DNA from: Pseudomonas anguilliseptica
Lineage (GTDB): Bacteria > Pseudomonadota > Gammaproteobacteria > Pseudomonadales > Pseudomonadaceae
Direction: 5' to 3'
Length of the DNA stretch: 64,000 nucleotides
Assembly: GCF_900105355.1 (NCBI RefSeq)
Contig: NZ_FNSC01000001.1
Span: 992,001 to 1,056,000, forward strand
The position numbers and the translations under genes are program-made. This document shows positions 13,239-32,479 of the stretch, in pieces. The stretch's first letter is position 1. Each line of letters starts with the position of its first letter. Below the pieces are notes generated by a model that saw only the letters and a list, made by a program, of their open reading frames with translations, searched no databases and had not been told where the DNA came from.

Positions 13239-14193
13239 CACGCAACCTCAGGCTGAGCTCACCACCGCTAAAGCTTCGCTCAAGCCCATTAACACGAAGG
13301 CGAATGGCGCCAGAATGATCCACCCCTAAAACCTCACCCTCGATAGGCTCACCGCCAGCCGTTAACGCAACCGATCGCCCCTGCCAAAGGTGACAAGCCT
13401 GCCACTCATCCTGCAAAGCAGCGAATCCCTCACGCAGCTGTATATCCAGATAGCGTGATAACTGGCGGTTCAACTCGCCAGCCAGCTCATTGCGATTCAA
13501 CAGACGACCCAGCTCCGCACGCATAGAAGTCCAAGGCTGACCGATAGCGCCAGACTCTGCTGCGAGCATATTTACATTCAGACCAATCCCGATGACCACA
13601 TGGCAAACATCAGCCGGATCACCAGACAGCTCCAACAGGATGCCTGCCAACTTGCGCTCGCCAACCAGGACATCATTAGGCCACTTCAACCCGGCTGCAG
13701 CCACGCCAAAACCGCGAATAACCTGCAGCAGTGCCAAGCCGACAGCCAGACTCATGCCCTCAAGCTGGCGCATACCGCCTTCAACGCGAACAACCAGGCT
13801 GTAATACAGATTCTCCCCGAAAGGACTTACCCAGCTACGCCCCCGCCGCCCCCGACCACTGGTTTGTCGCTCAGCAAGCACGTAGTACGGCAACGATTGC
13901 GCAGCAGGCAAAAGCCGCAACGCCTCTGCGTTGGTCGAGTCCACACTGGGCATAACACACGCACGCCACCGCGGTGCATCCACTTGAGCATTCAGCCAAT
14001 CCACATCCAACAACTGCAGTGGCGTCGCCAGGCGGTATCCACGCCCGCGCACCTTGTGCAACGGCAACGACAGCTCCGCCTGCAGAGCCTGCAGCTGCTT
14101 CCACACAGCAGAGCGACTGATGCCTAACGCGGCACCGAGCGCCTCACCGGAGTGGAAGCGCCCGTCCTGAAGAAGCTTTAACAATGCAAGCAT
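13228..14193 (-). CDS. birA: Bifunctional biotin-protein ligase / biotin operon repressor BirA
   Basis: Makes biotinyl-AMP and attaches biotin to acetyl-CoA carboxylase carrier protein; with its N-terminal DNA-binding domain it can repress biotin genes. 321 aa from ATG 14193. An N-terminal winged helix ([31 protein letters not shown]) is followed by the ligase domain with [11 protein letters not shown] (biotin/AMP loop, residues ~115-125) and KWPNDVLV, then the C-terminal SH3-like cap. An upstream in-frame ATG (14223) adds ten unconserved residues. The gene lies just downstream of the rRNA operons on the same strand, beyond a terminator. Confidence 0.95.
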   Translation of the reverse strand: MLALLKLLQDGRFHSGEALGAALGISRSAVWKQLQALQAELSLPLHKVRGRGYRLATPLQLLDVDWLNAQVDAPRWRACVMPSVDSTNAEALRLLPAAQSLPYYVLAERQTSGRGRRGRSWVSPFGENLYYSLVVRVEGGMRQLEGMSLAVGLALLQVIRGFGVAAAGLKWPNDVLVGERKLAGILLELSGDPADVCHVVIGIGLNVNMLAAESGAIGQPWTSMRAELGRLLNRNELAGELNRQLSRYLDIQLREGFAALQDEWQACHLWQGRSVALTAGGEPIEGEVLGVDHSGAIRLRVNGLERSFSGGELSLRLRDDS

Positions 14194-14293
14194 GCGAGCC
14201 CCGCCTAGCAATAAGGCACGCATGATAACGACGCGCCGTTTAGCTGCCTATCAAAGGCGCACCTGCGCCTGGTTCGTTTTCGCGGCGCATAGT

Positions 14294-14327
14294 AAAACCC
14301 CCGACCAGTTTCCTGATCGGGGGTTTT
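14294..14327 (-). terminator. Intrinsic terminator of inner rrn operon
   Basis: 11-bp stem CCCCCGATCAG / CTGGTCGGGGG with a 4-base loop at 14298-14323, with a T tract on the minus strand. It ends the first 5S gene. The counterpart at 19836-19869 has the same architecture but different stem bases. Confidence 0.9.
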
Positions 14328-14335
14328 GATGTAGG

Positions 14336-14453
14336 TGCTTGACGATGACCTACTCTCACATGGGGAAACCCCACACTACCATCGGCGATGCATCGTTTCA
14401 CTACTGAGTTCGGGATGGGATCAGGTGGTTCCAATGCTCTATGGTCGTCAAGC
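14336..14453 (-). rRNA. rrf: 5S ribosomal RNA, inner operon
   Basis: About 118 bases, Pseudomonas-type 5S, with CCCATCCCGAACTCAG and the closing stem GCTTGACGAC / GTCATCGTCAAGC. Ends are set to within a few bases by the terminal stem. Differs from the other copy at one position in the 5' stem region. Confidence 0.95.
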
Positions 14454-14587
14454 GATTCAGCTGGGATGTCGCGGTTAGGCGCTATCCCGAATTGGGCATG
14501 TGATGTCTTAGTTTGTAGTTTCGCAAATTTTCGGCTGTTGCAGTCTTCATAGAGACACACAAACATCAAATTGTTTGGGTGTTATAT

Positions 14588-17476
<2,889 letters not shown>

Positions 17477-17720
17477 ATATAACCCCAAGCAATCTGGTTA
17501 TTGCCTCTAACGTGAAGACGACATTCGCCGAAAATTTGCAATTGAGAACTACAAATTTTACCTTGACCAGATTAATTACCAGTGAAAGTAATTAATCAGT
17601 CACTTCTATCACATACCCAAATTTTTAAAGAACGATTTGTTACTGATCAAAGACCAGAAATCAACATTCATCTACTTGCAGTAGGAACGTTCATTTCTGA
17701 ACTCTCAACGAGGCTGTATA
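17477..17720 (-). other. tRNA-Ala to 23S spacer with boxA-like site
   Basis: 244 bases with no gene. It holds a 9-bp inverted repeat (ATTAATTAC / GTAATTAAT, near 17573-17597) and, on the minus strand, GTTCTTTAAAAA (17622-17633), which resembles the rrn boxA antitermination element. The same spacer recurs at 23019-23262. Confidence 0.6.
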
Positions 17721-17796
17721 TGGTGGAGCCAAGCGGGATCGAACCGCTGACCTCCTGCGTGCAAGGCAGGCGCTCTCCCAGCTGAGCTATGGCCCC
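17721..17796 (-). tRNA. tRNA-Ala (anticodon TGC), inner operon
   Basis: 76 bases with encoded CCA; minus strand starts GGGGCCATAGCTCAGCTGG, anticodon TGC. Located in the 16S-23S spacer, as is usual for pseudomonads. Confidence 0.97.
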
Positions 17797-17827
17797 ATAT
17801 TCTTACAAGGCCAAACCCCACAACAAT

Positions 17828-17904
<77 letters not shown>

Positions 17905-17969
17905 AATCGTCTTTCGCAATGAATCAAGCAATTCGTGTGGGAACTTATGAAGAAGCTGAAGTCTTCGAT

Positions 17970-19506
<1,537 letters not shown>

Positions 19507-19651
19507 AATACTGCTTGGGTTTTGAAAAAACCCTAAACTTAGCTCAGCAATCGCAAAAAACTCTCAAATTAACGAGTGTTACTTGTGATGCTGATAATCT
19601 TGCGACTAGCAGTCTTACCTCACAAGCACCCACACGAATTGCTTGATTCAG

Positions 19652-19663
19652 TTTTTAAAGAGC
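19652..19663 (-). promoter_or_regulatory. rrn boxA antitermination site, inner operon
   Basis: Minus strand GCTCTTTAAAAA, close to the rrn boxA consensus TGCTCTTTAACA, 36 bases downstream of the -10. Expected to bind NusB/S10 for rrn antitermination. Confidence 0.6.
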
Positions 19664-19698
19664 GGGTGGTTAAGTCTTTCACCTCAACCGAGGCGCGC

Positions 19699-19726
19699 AT
19701 TCTACAGCAGCCTCATCTTGCGTCAA
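19699..19726 (-). promoter_or_regulatory. P1-type promoter of inner rrn operon
   Basis: Minus strand -35 TTGACG (19721-19726), 16-bp spacer, -10 TAGAAT (19699-19704), then a GCGCGCC discriminator. A 16-bp spacer and a GC-rich discriminator are typical of growth-rate-controlled rrn promoters. No second promoter of similar quality was seen upstream. Confidence 0.78.
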
Positions 19727-19835
19727 GCTATTTTTCGAAGTTCTTTTTAGAAAAGCTCTTTCTACTCAATCACTTGCATTACAACTTGTCAGCACTCGCT
19801 CTGATCGCTCAAAACTTCATGCTTGTACTAATAGT

Positions 19836-19869
19836 AAAACCCCCGACCGTTTTCACGGTCGGGGGTTTT
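19836..19869 (-). terminator. Intrinsic terminator of outer rrn operon
   Basis: 11-bp perfect stem CCCCCGACCGT / ACGGTCGGGGG with a 4-base loop (19840-19865) followed by TTTT on the minus strand. It should isolate the inner operon from read-through of the outer one. Confidence 0.9.
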
Positions 19870-19877
19870 GGTGTAGG

Positions 19878-19995
19878 TGCTTGACGATGACCTACTCTCA
19901 CATGGGGAAACCCCACACTACCATCGGCGATGCATCGTTTCACTACTGAGTTCGGGATGGGATCAGGTGGTTCCAATGCTCTATAGTCGTCAAGC
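19878..19995 (-). rRNA. rrf: 5S ribosomal RNA, outer operon
   Basis: Copy of the 14336-14453 gene at an offset of 5,542 bases, with one base change in the 5' stem region. Confidence 0.95.
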
Positions 19996-20129
19996 GATTC
20001 AGCTGGGATGTCGCGGTTAGGCGCTATCCCGAATTGGGTATGTGATGTCTTAGTTTGTAGTTTCGCAAATTTTCGGCTGTTGCAGTCTTCATAGAGACAC
20101 ACAAACATCAAATTGTTTGGGTGTTACAT

Positions 20130-23018
<2,889 letters not shown>

Positions 23019-23262
23019 ATATAACCCCAAGCAATCTGGTTATTGCCTCTAACGTGAAGACGACATTCGCCGAAAATTTGCAATTGAGAACTACAAATTT
23101 TACCTTGACCAGATTAATTACCAGTGAAAGTAATTAATCAGTCACTTCTATCACATACCCAAATTTTTAAAGAACGATTTGTTACTGATCAAAGACCAGA
23201 AATCAACATTCATCTACTTGCAGTAGGAACGTTCATTTCTGAACTCTCAACGAGGCTGTATA

Positions 23263-23338
23263 TGGTGGAGCCAAGCGGGATCGAACCGCTGACCTCCTGC
23301 GTGCAAGGCAGGCGCTCTCCCAGCTGAGCTATGGCCCC
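23263..23338 (-). tRNA. tRNA-Ala (anticodon TGC), outer operon
   Basis: Identical to the tRNA-Ala at 17721-17796, shifted by 5,542 bases. Confidence 0.97.
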
Positions 23339-23369
23339 ATATTCTTACAAGACCAAACCCCACAACAAT

Positions 23370-23446
<77 letters not shown>

Positions 23447-23511
23447 AATCGTCTTTCGCAATGAATCAAGCAATTCGTGTGGGAACTTATGAAGAAGCTG
23501 AAGTCTTCGAT

Positions 23512-25048
<1,537 letters not shown>

Positions 25049-25193
25049 AATACTGCTTGGGTTTTGAAAAAACCCTAAACCTAGCTCAGCAATCGCAAAA
25101 AACTCTCAAATTAACGAGTGTTACTTGTGATGCTGATAATCTTGCGACTAGCAGTCTTACCTCACAAGCACCCACACGAATTGCTTGATTCAG

Positions 25194-25205
25194 CTGTTAA
25201 AGAGC
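25194..25205 (-). promoter_or_regulatory. rrn boxA antitermination site, outer operon
   Basis: Minus strand GCTCTTTAACAG, an almost exact rrn boxA, between the proximal promoter and 16S. Confidence 0.7.
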
Positions 25206-25240
25206 GGTTGGTTAAGCCTTTCGCCTCAACCGAGGTGCGC

Positions 25241-25268
25241 ATTCTACAGCAACCTCATCTTCCGTCAA
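25241..25268 (-). promoter_or_regulatory. rrn promoter 1 (proximal), outer operon
   Basis: Minus strand -35 TTGACG (25263-25268), 16-bp spacer, -10 TAGAAT (25241-25246), discriminator GCGCACC. The equivalent of the only clear promoter of the inner operon. Confidence 0.8.
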
Positions 25269-25346
25269 GTGATTTCGAAAATTTCTTTTCAATCTCAACC
25301 ACTTGCGCTTTCGATCGACATCTAGCTTATCGTCAGCGGAAGGCGA

Positions 25347-25374
25347 ATTCTACAGCGCTTCAAACCGCTGTCAA
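25347..25374 (-). promoter_or_regulatory. rrn promoter 2, outer operon
   Basis: Minus strand -35 TTGACA (perfect, 25369-25374), 16-bp spacer, -10 TAGAAT (25347-25352), then TCGCCTT. Confidence 0.78.
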
Positions 25375-25449
25375 CCGCCTCTTTTACCGCCCTCGATCAC
25401 CTCGACCGAACCTCTCCAGCCTTAAACACTACCCCTGAAGAGGATGCGC

Positions 25450-25477
25450 ATTCTACGCAGCTTTCGCTGCTTTGCAA
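25450..25477 (-). promoter_or_regulatory. rrn promoter 3, outer operon
   Basis: Minus strand -35 TTGCAA (25472-25477), 16-bp spacer, -10 TAGAAT (25450-25455), discriminator GCGCATC. Confidence 0.7.
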
Positions 25478-25547
25478 CCCCTTATTTAAATCTAACTTCT
25501 TGTTTTATAAGAAGCTTAAGGAGCCGCATACGCCTGAACAGCTGCGC

Positions 25548-25575
25548 ATTATAGGGACTGGCAAAAGAAGATCAA
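25548..25575 (-). promoter_or_regulatory. rrn promoter 4 (distal), outer operon
   Basis: Minus strand -35 TTGATC (25570-25575), 16-bp spacer, -10 TATAAT (perfect, 25548-25553), discriminator GCGCAGC. Confidence 0.7.
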
Positions 25576-25648
25576 TCGATTGTTATGCTTTTGTTTCAAA
25601 AGCCGCTAATCAAGAGCCACGACTACTCCACACCCATGCGCCGACCGC

Positions 25649-25693
25649 AAAAACGACAAAGCCGTTGAAGCTGACGCTTCAACGGTTTTGTCG
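25649..25693 (-). terminator. Intrinsic terminator of tyrS
   Basis: 18-base arms (25654-25671 and 25676-25693, one G-T mismatch pair) with a 4-base loop, followed on the minus strand by TTTTT. Lies 20 bases past the tyrS stop. Confidence 0.9.
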
Positions 25694-25713
25694 AACCTAC
25701 TGCATCTAGCGCA

Positions 25714-26916
25714 TCACGAATCGAGCTTAAGCGTAATACGTGCAAACGCCTTCTTGCCGGCCTGACAGACATGCACGGCTCCCATCTTATATATAAAGAA
25801 GCGATCCACCACCTCTCCATCCACACGCACACTGCCGGAACCCAACAGATCGCGCGCCATAGCAGCGTTCTTCACCAGACCTGCCTTATTAAGGAGCGCG
25901 GCAATCGGCATATCCCCAACAGACAACACCTCAATCCCTGGCAGATCATCAGGCAGCTCACCACCCTTCATTCGATTGCCCGCCGAGCGATGAGCACTGA
26001 GCGCCGCCTCTTCGCCATGAAAGCGCGCAACGATCTCTTCGGCCAGCTTGATTTTGATGTCACGGGGATTGGCGCCCTTCTCGACATCGCACCTGAACTG
26101 CTCGATCTCCTCCATGGAGCGGAAACTGAGCAGCTCAAAATAGCGCCACATCAAAGCATCGGGCATGGACACCAGCTTGTTGTACATGACACCAGGGGCT
26201 TCCTGGATACCTATATAGTTGCCCAATGATTTGGACATCTTCTTCACGCCATCCAACCCTTCAAGCAGCGGCATGGTGACGATGCACTGTGACGCCTGCC
26301 CATAGGAACGCTGCAACTCGCGCCCCATCAGCAGGTTGAATTTCTGATCAGTGCCACCCAGCTCAACATCTGCCTGCAGAGCGACCGAGTCATAACCCTG
26401 CACCAGCGGATAGAGGAACTCATGGATTGCGATCGGCTGATTGGTCGAGTAGCGCTTACTAAAATCATCTCGCTCAAGCATCCGCGCAACGGTGTACTGC
26501 GAAGTCAGACGAATAAAATCTGCCGGCCCCATCTTATCCATCCAGGTGGAGTTGAACGCGACTTCGGTTTTCGCCGGGTCGAGTATCTTGAACACCTGAC
26601 TCTTGTAGGTCTCCGCGTTTTCCAGAACCTGCTCGCGGGTCAACGGCGGGCGAGTCGCGCTCTTGCCGCTGGGATCACCAATCATCCCTGTGAAGTCACC
26701 GATCAGGAAAATCACCTGATGCCCCAGCTCCTGGAACTGACGCAACTTATTAATAAGCACTGTGTGTCCGAGGTGCAGATCCGGTGCCGTTGGATCAAAA
26801 CCGGCTTTGATACGCAGCGGCTGACCACGCTTGAGTTTCTCAACCAGCTCAGCCTCAACCAAAACCTCTTCCGCGCCACGCGCGATCAGCGCCAACTGCT
26901 CTTCAACCGACTTCAT
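25714..26916 (-). CDS. tyrS: Tyrosyl-tRNA synthetase
   Basis: Charges tRNA-Tyr with tyrosine using ATP. 400 aa from ATG 26916, giving the conserved start [20 protein letters not shown] codons at 26934 and 26928 are possible but would add unconserved residues. Class I signatures: DLHLGHTVL (HIGH motif, ~residue 42) and KKMSKSLGN (~residue 229). The C-terminal ~60 residues form an S4-like RNA-binding domain ([13 protein letters not shown]). It lies directly upstream of the rrn promoters on the same strand but is closed by its own terminator. Confidence 0.96.
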   Translation of the reverse strand: MKSVEEQLALIARGAEEVLVEAELVEKLKRGQPLRIKAGFDPTAPDLHLGHTVLINKLRQFQELGHQVIFLIGDFTGMIGDPSGKSATRPPLTREQVLENAETYKSQVFKILDPAKTEVAFNSTWMDKMGPADFIRLTSQYTVARMLERDDFSKRYSTNQPIAIHEFLYPLVQGYDSVALQADVELGGTDQKFNLLMGRELQRSYGQASQCIVTMPLLEGLDGVKKMSKSLGNYIGIQEAPGVMYNKLVSMPDALMWRYFELLSFRSMEEIEQFRCDVEKGANPRDIKIKLAEEIVARFHGEEAALSAHRSAGNRMKGGELPDDLPGIEVLSVGDMPIAALLNKAGLVKNAAMARDLLGSGSVRVDGEVVDRFFIYKMGAVHVCQAGKKAFARITLKLDS

Positions 26917-27030
26917 GACAGGACTCACGACCACTCAAAACAAAAGGGAACCAACCATACAAGATCGCAGACAAATCACAAGTTCTGCCCGCCACCCACC
27001 TACACTAAGACCACCTCGCGACAACCGGGG

Positions 27031-27059
27031 TTGCCTAGCTAGCGATTTGGTTATATTTT
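27031..27059 (+). promoter_or_regulatory. Candidate promoter for the M23 peptidase gene
   Basis: TTGCCT (27031) and a TATATTTTATA -10 region (27052-27062), with a spacer of 15 or 17 bases depending on the hexamer chosen. Lies in the divergent tyrS / M23-peptidase gap. Weak match. Confidence 0.35.
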
Positions 27060-27128
27060 ATACAGTTAATGCATATTCATCATTTCGTTTATCTATTTCT
27101 TTTCATTTTTAAAGTCAAAAAGCAGCCT

Positions 27129-28547
27129 ATGACCTCTCCAGCTAAAGCGCCGCCCCTGTACCCGAAAAGCCATATTCTGGCGGCCAGTGGCGTCGCCGCC
27201 TTACTGAGCCTAGCCCTACTGGTATTTCCCTCCCGCGAAGTTGAAGCCCAAAAAACCTACATCAATCTTGAGCTAGACAACGGTTCCGAGTTCGCCGAGC
27301 TACAGGGCGAGCCGAACTTAGACGCCCTACCGTCGCCCAACAAAAGCCAGTCACCTTTCGCCAATACGGCAGCCACAGAACGCCCCACAGACGATGAGCT
27401 GAAGACTGCGCAGGTCGAAAAACCGCAGGAAGAAATCGACCCACTCAAGCACATCATTCGCGTGGAAAACGGCGATACGCTGTCCACGGTATTTGCCAAG
27501 GTCGGACTGAATGCCACCACGCTGCATGACGTGCTCAATAGCAGCAAGGAAGCCAAGCAGCTGACACGCCTCAAGGTAGGCCAAGCGCTCGAATTCAATC
27601 TGAACACAGACGGTCAACTCCAAAGCCTGCACAGTAAGCTCAGTGAGCTGGAAAGCATTGCCCTGACGAAAAGCGACAAGGGTTTCAGTTTCAAGCGCGA
27701 ACTGGTCAAACCTGAAGTTCAGACCACCTACAGCCACGGCGTGATCAACAGCTCACTGTTTCTCTCAGCCAAGCGCGCTGGCCTGTCGCATAGTCTGACC
27801 ATGGATCTGGCCAACGTATTCGGCTACGACATCGACTTCGCCATGGATATTCGCGAAGGTGACGAATTCGAGCTGATCTACGAGAAGAAAGTGGTCAACG
27901 GCAAGCAGGTCGGCACCGGCAATATCCTATCGGCACGCTTCACCAACCGCGGCAAGACCTACACCGCCGTGCGCTACACCAACAAGCAAGGCAACAGCAG
28001 CTATTACAACGCCAATGGCGAGAGCATGCGCAAAGCCTTTATTCGCACCCCGGTGGATTTTGCCCGCATCAGCTCGCGCTTCTCCACAGGCCGTCGCCAC
28101 CCTGTTCTAAATAAGATTCGTGCACACAAGGGCGTCGATTACGCAGCCCCGCGCGGCACGCCAATCAAGGCCGCCGGCGATGGCCGCATCACTCTGGCAG
28201 GCCGTCACGGCGGTTACGGCAATGCAGTAATCATCCAGCATGGTCAACGCTACCGCACCCTGTATGCCCACATGAACGGCTTTGCCAAGGGCATCCGCAG
28301 CGGCGGCAACGTCAAACAGGGCCAAATCATCGGTTATATCGGCACCACCGGCCTGTCTACCGGGCCGCATCTACACTATGAGTTCCAGGTCAACGGCGTG
28401 CACGTCGACCCGCTGAGCCAGAAGCTGCCAATGGCCGACCCGATCCCCAGCAGTGAGAAAGCCCGCTTCATGCAGTTGAGCAAACCGCTGATGGCGCAAA
28501 TGGACAAAGAGAAGTCCACGATGCTTGCCCTCAATAATCAGCGCTAA
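27129..28547 (+). CDS. M23-family peptidoglycan DD-metalloendopeptidase
   Basis: Likely cleaves peptide cross-links in peptidoglycan (MepM/YebA type). 472 aa from ATG 27129, starting MTSPAKAPPLYPKSHILAAS; an upstream ATG (27069) adds 20 residues with no family support. There is a single membrane anchor near residues 15-33, a LysM/OapA-like region around residues 100-150 (RVENGDTLSTVFAKVGL), and the C-terminal LytM domain with zinc ligands H333 and D337 (HKGVD) and H414/H416 (HLHYE). The gene ends 3 bases before anmK, so the two cell-wall genes are probably one operon. Confidence 0.92.
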   Translation: MTSPAKAPPLYPKSHILAASGVAALLSLALLVFPSREVEAQKTYINLELDNGSEFAELQGEPNLDALPSPNKSQSPFANTAATERPTDDELKTAQVEKPQEEIDPLKHIIRVENGDTLSTVFAKVGLNATTLHDVLNSSKEAKQLTRLKVGQALEFNLNTDGQLQSLHSKLSELESIALTKSDKGFSFKRELVKPEVQTTYSHGVINSSLFLSAKRAGLSHSLTMDLANVFGYDIDFAMDIREGDEFELIYEKKVVNGKQVGTGNILSARFTNRGKTYTAVRYTNKQGNSSYYNANGESMRKAFIRTPVDFARISSRFSTGRRHPVLNKIRAHKGVDYAAPRGTPIKAAGDGRITLAGRHGGYGNAVIIQHGQRYRTLYAHMNGFAKGIRSGGNVKQGQIIGYIGTTGLSTGPHLHYEFQVNGVHVDPLSQKLPMADPIPSSEKARFMQLSKPLMAQMDKEKSTMLALNNQR

Positions 28548-29642
<1,095 letters not shown>

Positions 29643-29674
29643 TCACCTGCTCAAATCTGCTGTACGCAGAAACG

Positions 29675-29699
29675 AAAACGCCGTGCACAGGGCACGGCG
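29675..29699 (-). terminator. Terminator between anmK and erpA
   Basis: 8-bp stem CGCCGTGC / GCACGGCG with a 5-base loop, and a T-rich tract (GTTTTCGTTT) on the minus strand. Reads as the erpA terminator; it may also stop anmK transcripts less efficiently. Confidence 0.75.
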
Positions 29700-29720
29700 C
29701 TAGCTTGAACAGCCTGCAAC

Positions 29721-30071
29721 TCAGATCGAGAACGAAGAACCGCAACCGCAGGTGGTGGTGGCGTTCGGGTTGTTGATGACAAATCGCGAACCTTCCAGAC
29801 CTTCCTGATAATCCACCTCAGCACCCGCCAGGTACTGGAAGCTCATCGGGTCAACCACCAGACTCACGCCTTCGCGCTCGATGATGGTGTCATCCTCGGC
29901 CACTTCTTCATCGAAGGTGAAGCCATACTGGAAACCGGAACAGCCGCCTCCCGTTACAAACACGCGCAATTTCAGGCGCGGGTTGCCTTCCTCATCGACC
30001 AGGCTCTTCACCTTGTTCGCCGCGCCCTGCGTAAATTGCATAGCACTGGGGGTGAAGGTTTCGACGCTCAT
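29721..30071 (-). CDS. erpA: Iron-sulfur cluster insertion protein ErpA
   Basis: A-type carrier that delivers Fe-S clusters to target enzymes. 116 aa with the three cluster-binding cysteines: one in [10 protein letters not shown] (~residue 50) and two in the C-terminal CGCGSSF. Length and C-terminus match the family. Convergent with anmK and closed by its own terminator. Confidence 0.96.
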   Translation of the reverse strand: MSVETFTPSAMQFTQGAANKVKSLVDEEGNPRLKLRVFVTGGGCSGFQYGFTFDEEVAEDDTIIEREGVSLVVDPMSFQYLAGAEVDYQEGLEGSRFVINNPNATTTCGCGSSFSI

Positions 30072-30147
30072 GCTGATTAACTCCCGGCGCTACGCGCCAT
30101 ACTGCATTCTGATCGGCATTATCCGCTTACCCGAGAAAAGCGGTCAA

Positions 30148-30558
30148 CTATTGTGCGGCATCCAGCGTTTCTGGTAATTCCAAAGGCCGTGCCTCGTCCT
30201 GCAAGCGACAGAGACGACCTTCGATCTGCGCGCCCATGGCCATCTCCATCAGGGCGTAATACAGATTGCCACGTACCCGCGCCCGCGCGCCCAACTCAAG
30301 ATGACCGCTGGCGTGCACATCGCCGACTACTTCGCCATCAATCACTATATGGGGGGCGCGTATCTCACCTTCAACCCTCCCCTGCACGCTCACGCGCACC
30401 ATACCTTCGCTGGCCACCAGATTACCCATGACCTTGCCATCGACCTGCACCGCACCCTGAAAGCGCAAATCGCCATACAGTTCGGCACCCACCGCAATCA
30501 GGCTGGTCTTACCCGCGAAACGCTGCACGTCAGTGCGCGCCTTATCTTTATTCCACAT
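30148..30558 (-). CDS. Bactofilin (polymer-forming cytoskeletal protein)
   Basis: 136 aa almost wholly made of the right-handed beta-helix bactofilin domain, seen as regular short repeats with G/V/I spacing (VQVDGKVMGNLVASEGMV, VVGDVHASGHLELG). Bactofilins polymerise without nucleotide and act as membrane-associated scaffolds, often for cell-wall enzymes. The gene follows the DUF6776-like coiled-coil gene by 9 bases and is probably cotranscribed with it and argC. Specific function unknown. Confidence 0.88.
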   Translation of the reverse strand: MWNKDKARTDVQRFAGKTSLIAVGAELYGDLRFQGAVQVDGKVMGNLVASEGMVRVSVQGRVEGEIRAPHIVIDGEVVGDVHASGHLELGARARVRGNLYYALMEMAMGAQIEGRLCRLQDEARPLELPETLDAAQ

Positions 30559-30567
30559 AAGGAACAG

Positions 30568-31299
30568 CTACTCCTCTTTGTTCCATTTAAATGTGCGCAA
30601 CAACGGCTTCTCGCCTTTTACATCGGCACGCACCTTGATCTCGCGCGGGATAAACCCTTCAGGCAACTTTAGCTCGGCAAATCGCCCAGCCTCGGGAATG
30701 GCCTGAAAGTGCTTGAAGGCAAAGGCAATCGGTTGCTCAGGCAGGGCAGCGGGCAAGTCTGCGCCCAATGCCGCCAGCTCAAGCGTGACATCCTGCTCGC
30801 CGTGCTTGCCGACAATCGACACCTGCAACTGGCCTTCCAGCGGCGTCTCACCTTTACCCACACGACTGAGGAGTATCTTGTAGCGGAAATGCTCAGGCCT
30901 GTCCGTGGCCTGTAGCTCAAAGGTCTTGATGCGCAAACCTTCACGACGGCTGGCGGGGGCCAACACGCCTTTGTAGAAGGCCAGATCCTGCTGTTGTTTA
31001 TAGATTTGCTCTTCGAGCAGCTTGATAGTCAGACGGTTCTGCTCGTTGGCTTGCTGGCTGAGCTTTTCTGCACTGCTGAGCACGACCACACGCTGACGCA
31101 ACTCATCGACCTCGCGCACCAATTGTTCATCACGCACTGGCGCGGCTGGCTGCCCCACCACCACTGCAGGCTGACTGTACTGCTGCCACCAACCACCAAC
31201 ATAGAAGGCCAACGGAATGCACAGCACCAGCAGCAACCCAAGCATGCGCCGCCGCCGCGTACGCCCCGGATCGCTTGGACGAACCTCCCAGCCCGCCAT
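30568..31299 (-). CDS. Single-pass membrane protein with coiled coil (DUF6776-like)
   Basis: 243 aa from ATG 31299, which shares one base with the argC stop (TGATG). A basic N-terminus (RTRRRR) precedes one membrane helix (residues ~20-38), then a coiled coil (~60-110, rich in E/Q/L) and a C-terminal beta-rich domain ending FKWNKEE. It resembles the DUF6776 family of pseudomonads, found next to bactofilin genes. No enzymatic motif. A partner role for the bactofilin is an inference from adjacency. Confidence 0.72.
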   Translation of the reverse strand: MAGWEVRPSDPGRTRRRRMLGLLLVLCIPLAFYVGGWWQQYSQPAVVVGQPAAPVRDEQLVREVDELRQRVVVLSSAEKLSQQANEQNRLTIKLLEEQIYKQQQDLAFYKGVLAPASRREGLRIKTFELQATDRPEHFRYKILLSRVGKGETPLEGQLQVSIVGKHGEQDVTLELAALGADLPAALPEQPIAFAFKHFQAIPEAGRFAELKLPEGFIPREIKVRADVKGEKPLLRTFKWNKEE

Positions 31300-32333
31300 C
31301 AGGGCAACATGCCCGCGTGGGACAACCCCAGGCACTCATCGAGGCCGAAGAGAATATTCATATTCTGCACCGCCTGGCCCGACGCACCTTTGACCAGGTT
31401 GTCGATCACTGACAGCACTACCACCAGATCGCCGTCCTGCGGACGATGTACGGCAATCCGACACACATTGGCGCCGCGCACGCTGCGGGTTTCCGGGTGG
31501 CTGCCAGCGGGCATCACATCGACGAAGGGCTCGTTGGCGTAACGCTGCTCGAACAACGCCTGCAGATCCACCGAACGGTCGACCACAGTGGCATAAAGTG
31601 TGGCGTGAATACCGCGAATCATCGGTGTCAGGTGCGGCACAAAGGTCAGACCGACATCTTTACCGGCAGCCCGGCGCAGACCTTGGCGAATCTCGGGCAG
31701 ATGCCGATGACCTTTGACCCCATAGGCTTTCATGCTTTCGCCGGCTTCACTGAACAGCGAACCCACGCTGGCACCACGCCCGGCGCCGCTGACACCCGAC
31801 TTGCAGTCGGCGATCACTTGCGTGGTATCGGCCAGGCCGGCCTCCAGCAGCGGAATCAGCGCCAGCTGCGCGGCTGTCGGATAGCAGCCTGGTACGGCAA
31901 TCAGACGCGCCTGCTTGATGGCTTCACGGTTGACTTCCGGCAGACCGTAGATCGCCTCAGGAAGTAAATCCGGCGCACCGTGGGGCTGGCCGTACCACTT
32001 GGCCCACTCATCCGCGTCCTGCAGGCGGAAGTCGGCAGACAGGTCGATCACCTTGGTGCCGGCGGCCAGCAGCTCACCGGCCAGGGCATGAGCAACACCA
32101 TGCGGCGTGGCGAAGAACACCACATCACAGGCGCCCAGGGTAGCCACATCCGGCACGCTGAACGCCAGGCTGCCGTAATGACCGCGCAGGTTCGGGTACA
32201 TCTCGTCGACACGCATGCCGGCCTCGGAGCGCGAGGTAATCACCTCGACCTGCGCTTGCGGATGTTGCGCCAACAAACGCAACAACTCGACACCGGTATA
32301 CCCCGTGCCGCCGACGATTCCGACCTTGATCAT
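31299..32333 (-). CDS. argC: N-acetyl-gamma-glutamyl-phosphate reductase
   Basis: Third step of arginine synthesis: NADPH-dependent reduction of N-acetylglutamyl phosphate. 344 aa from ATG 32333 ([20 protein letters not shown]); the longer open frame to 32480 adds unconserved residues. Nucleotide-binding GGTGYTG is at the N-terminus and the catalytic cysteine is in [10 protein letters not shown] (~residue 150). Divergent from hemJ and translationally coupled to the membrane-protein gene downstream. Confidence 0.97.
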   Translation of the reverse strand: MIKVGIVGGTGYTGVELLRLLAQHPQAQVEVITSRSEAGMRVDEMYPNLRGHYGSLAFSVPDVATLGACDVVFFATPHGVAHALAGELLAAGTKVIDLSADFRLQDADEWAKWYGQPHGAPDLLPEAIYGLPEVNREAIKQARLIAVPGCYPTAAQLALIPLLEAGLADTTQVIADCKSGVSGAGRGASVGSLFSEAGESMKAYGVKGHRHLPEIRQGLRRAAGKDVGLTFVPHLTPMIRGIHATLYATVVDRSVDLQALFEQRYANEPFVDVMPAGSHPETRSVRGANVCRIAVHRPQDGDLVVVLSVIDNLVKGASGQAVQNMNILFGLDECLGLSHAGMLP

Positions 32334-32479
32334 CACTTGCCCCTTTGCAATACCAGCAGTGGAAAGCTGCCGATGATACGGCCGCTTCGGCCAGGGGCCA
32401 ACACTTGAGCGCCGCGAGTGATGACGGAGACGGTCATGCCCACTACTATCGGGGCACTTTCCTGCAACGAGTGCGCACA

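Larger units (their letters stand above)
19507..19835 (-). other. Leader and promoter region of inner rrn operon
   Basis: 329 bases without a gene between the 16S of one operon and the terminator of the other. From right to left it holds an AT-rich stretch, one promoter (19699-19726), boxA (19652-19663) and the 16S leader. Up to about 19651 it is nearly identical to the outer leader; beyond the promoter it is unrelated to it. Confidence 0.75.
25049..25648 (-). other. Long leader and promoter region of outer rrn operon
   Basis: 600 bases without a gene between 16S and the tyrS terminator. It contains the 16S leader, boxA and four promoters in line, all firing toward 16S. Beyond the fourth promoter, up to 25648, I see nothing definite. 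Confidence 0.8.

Noticed and set aside
19727..19835. Second promoter for the inner rrn operon
   Set aside because: CTGACA and TAGAAA motifs occur but the spacer would be 22 bases, too long for a sigma-70 promoter.
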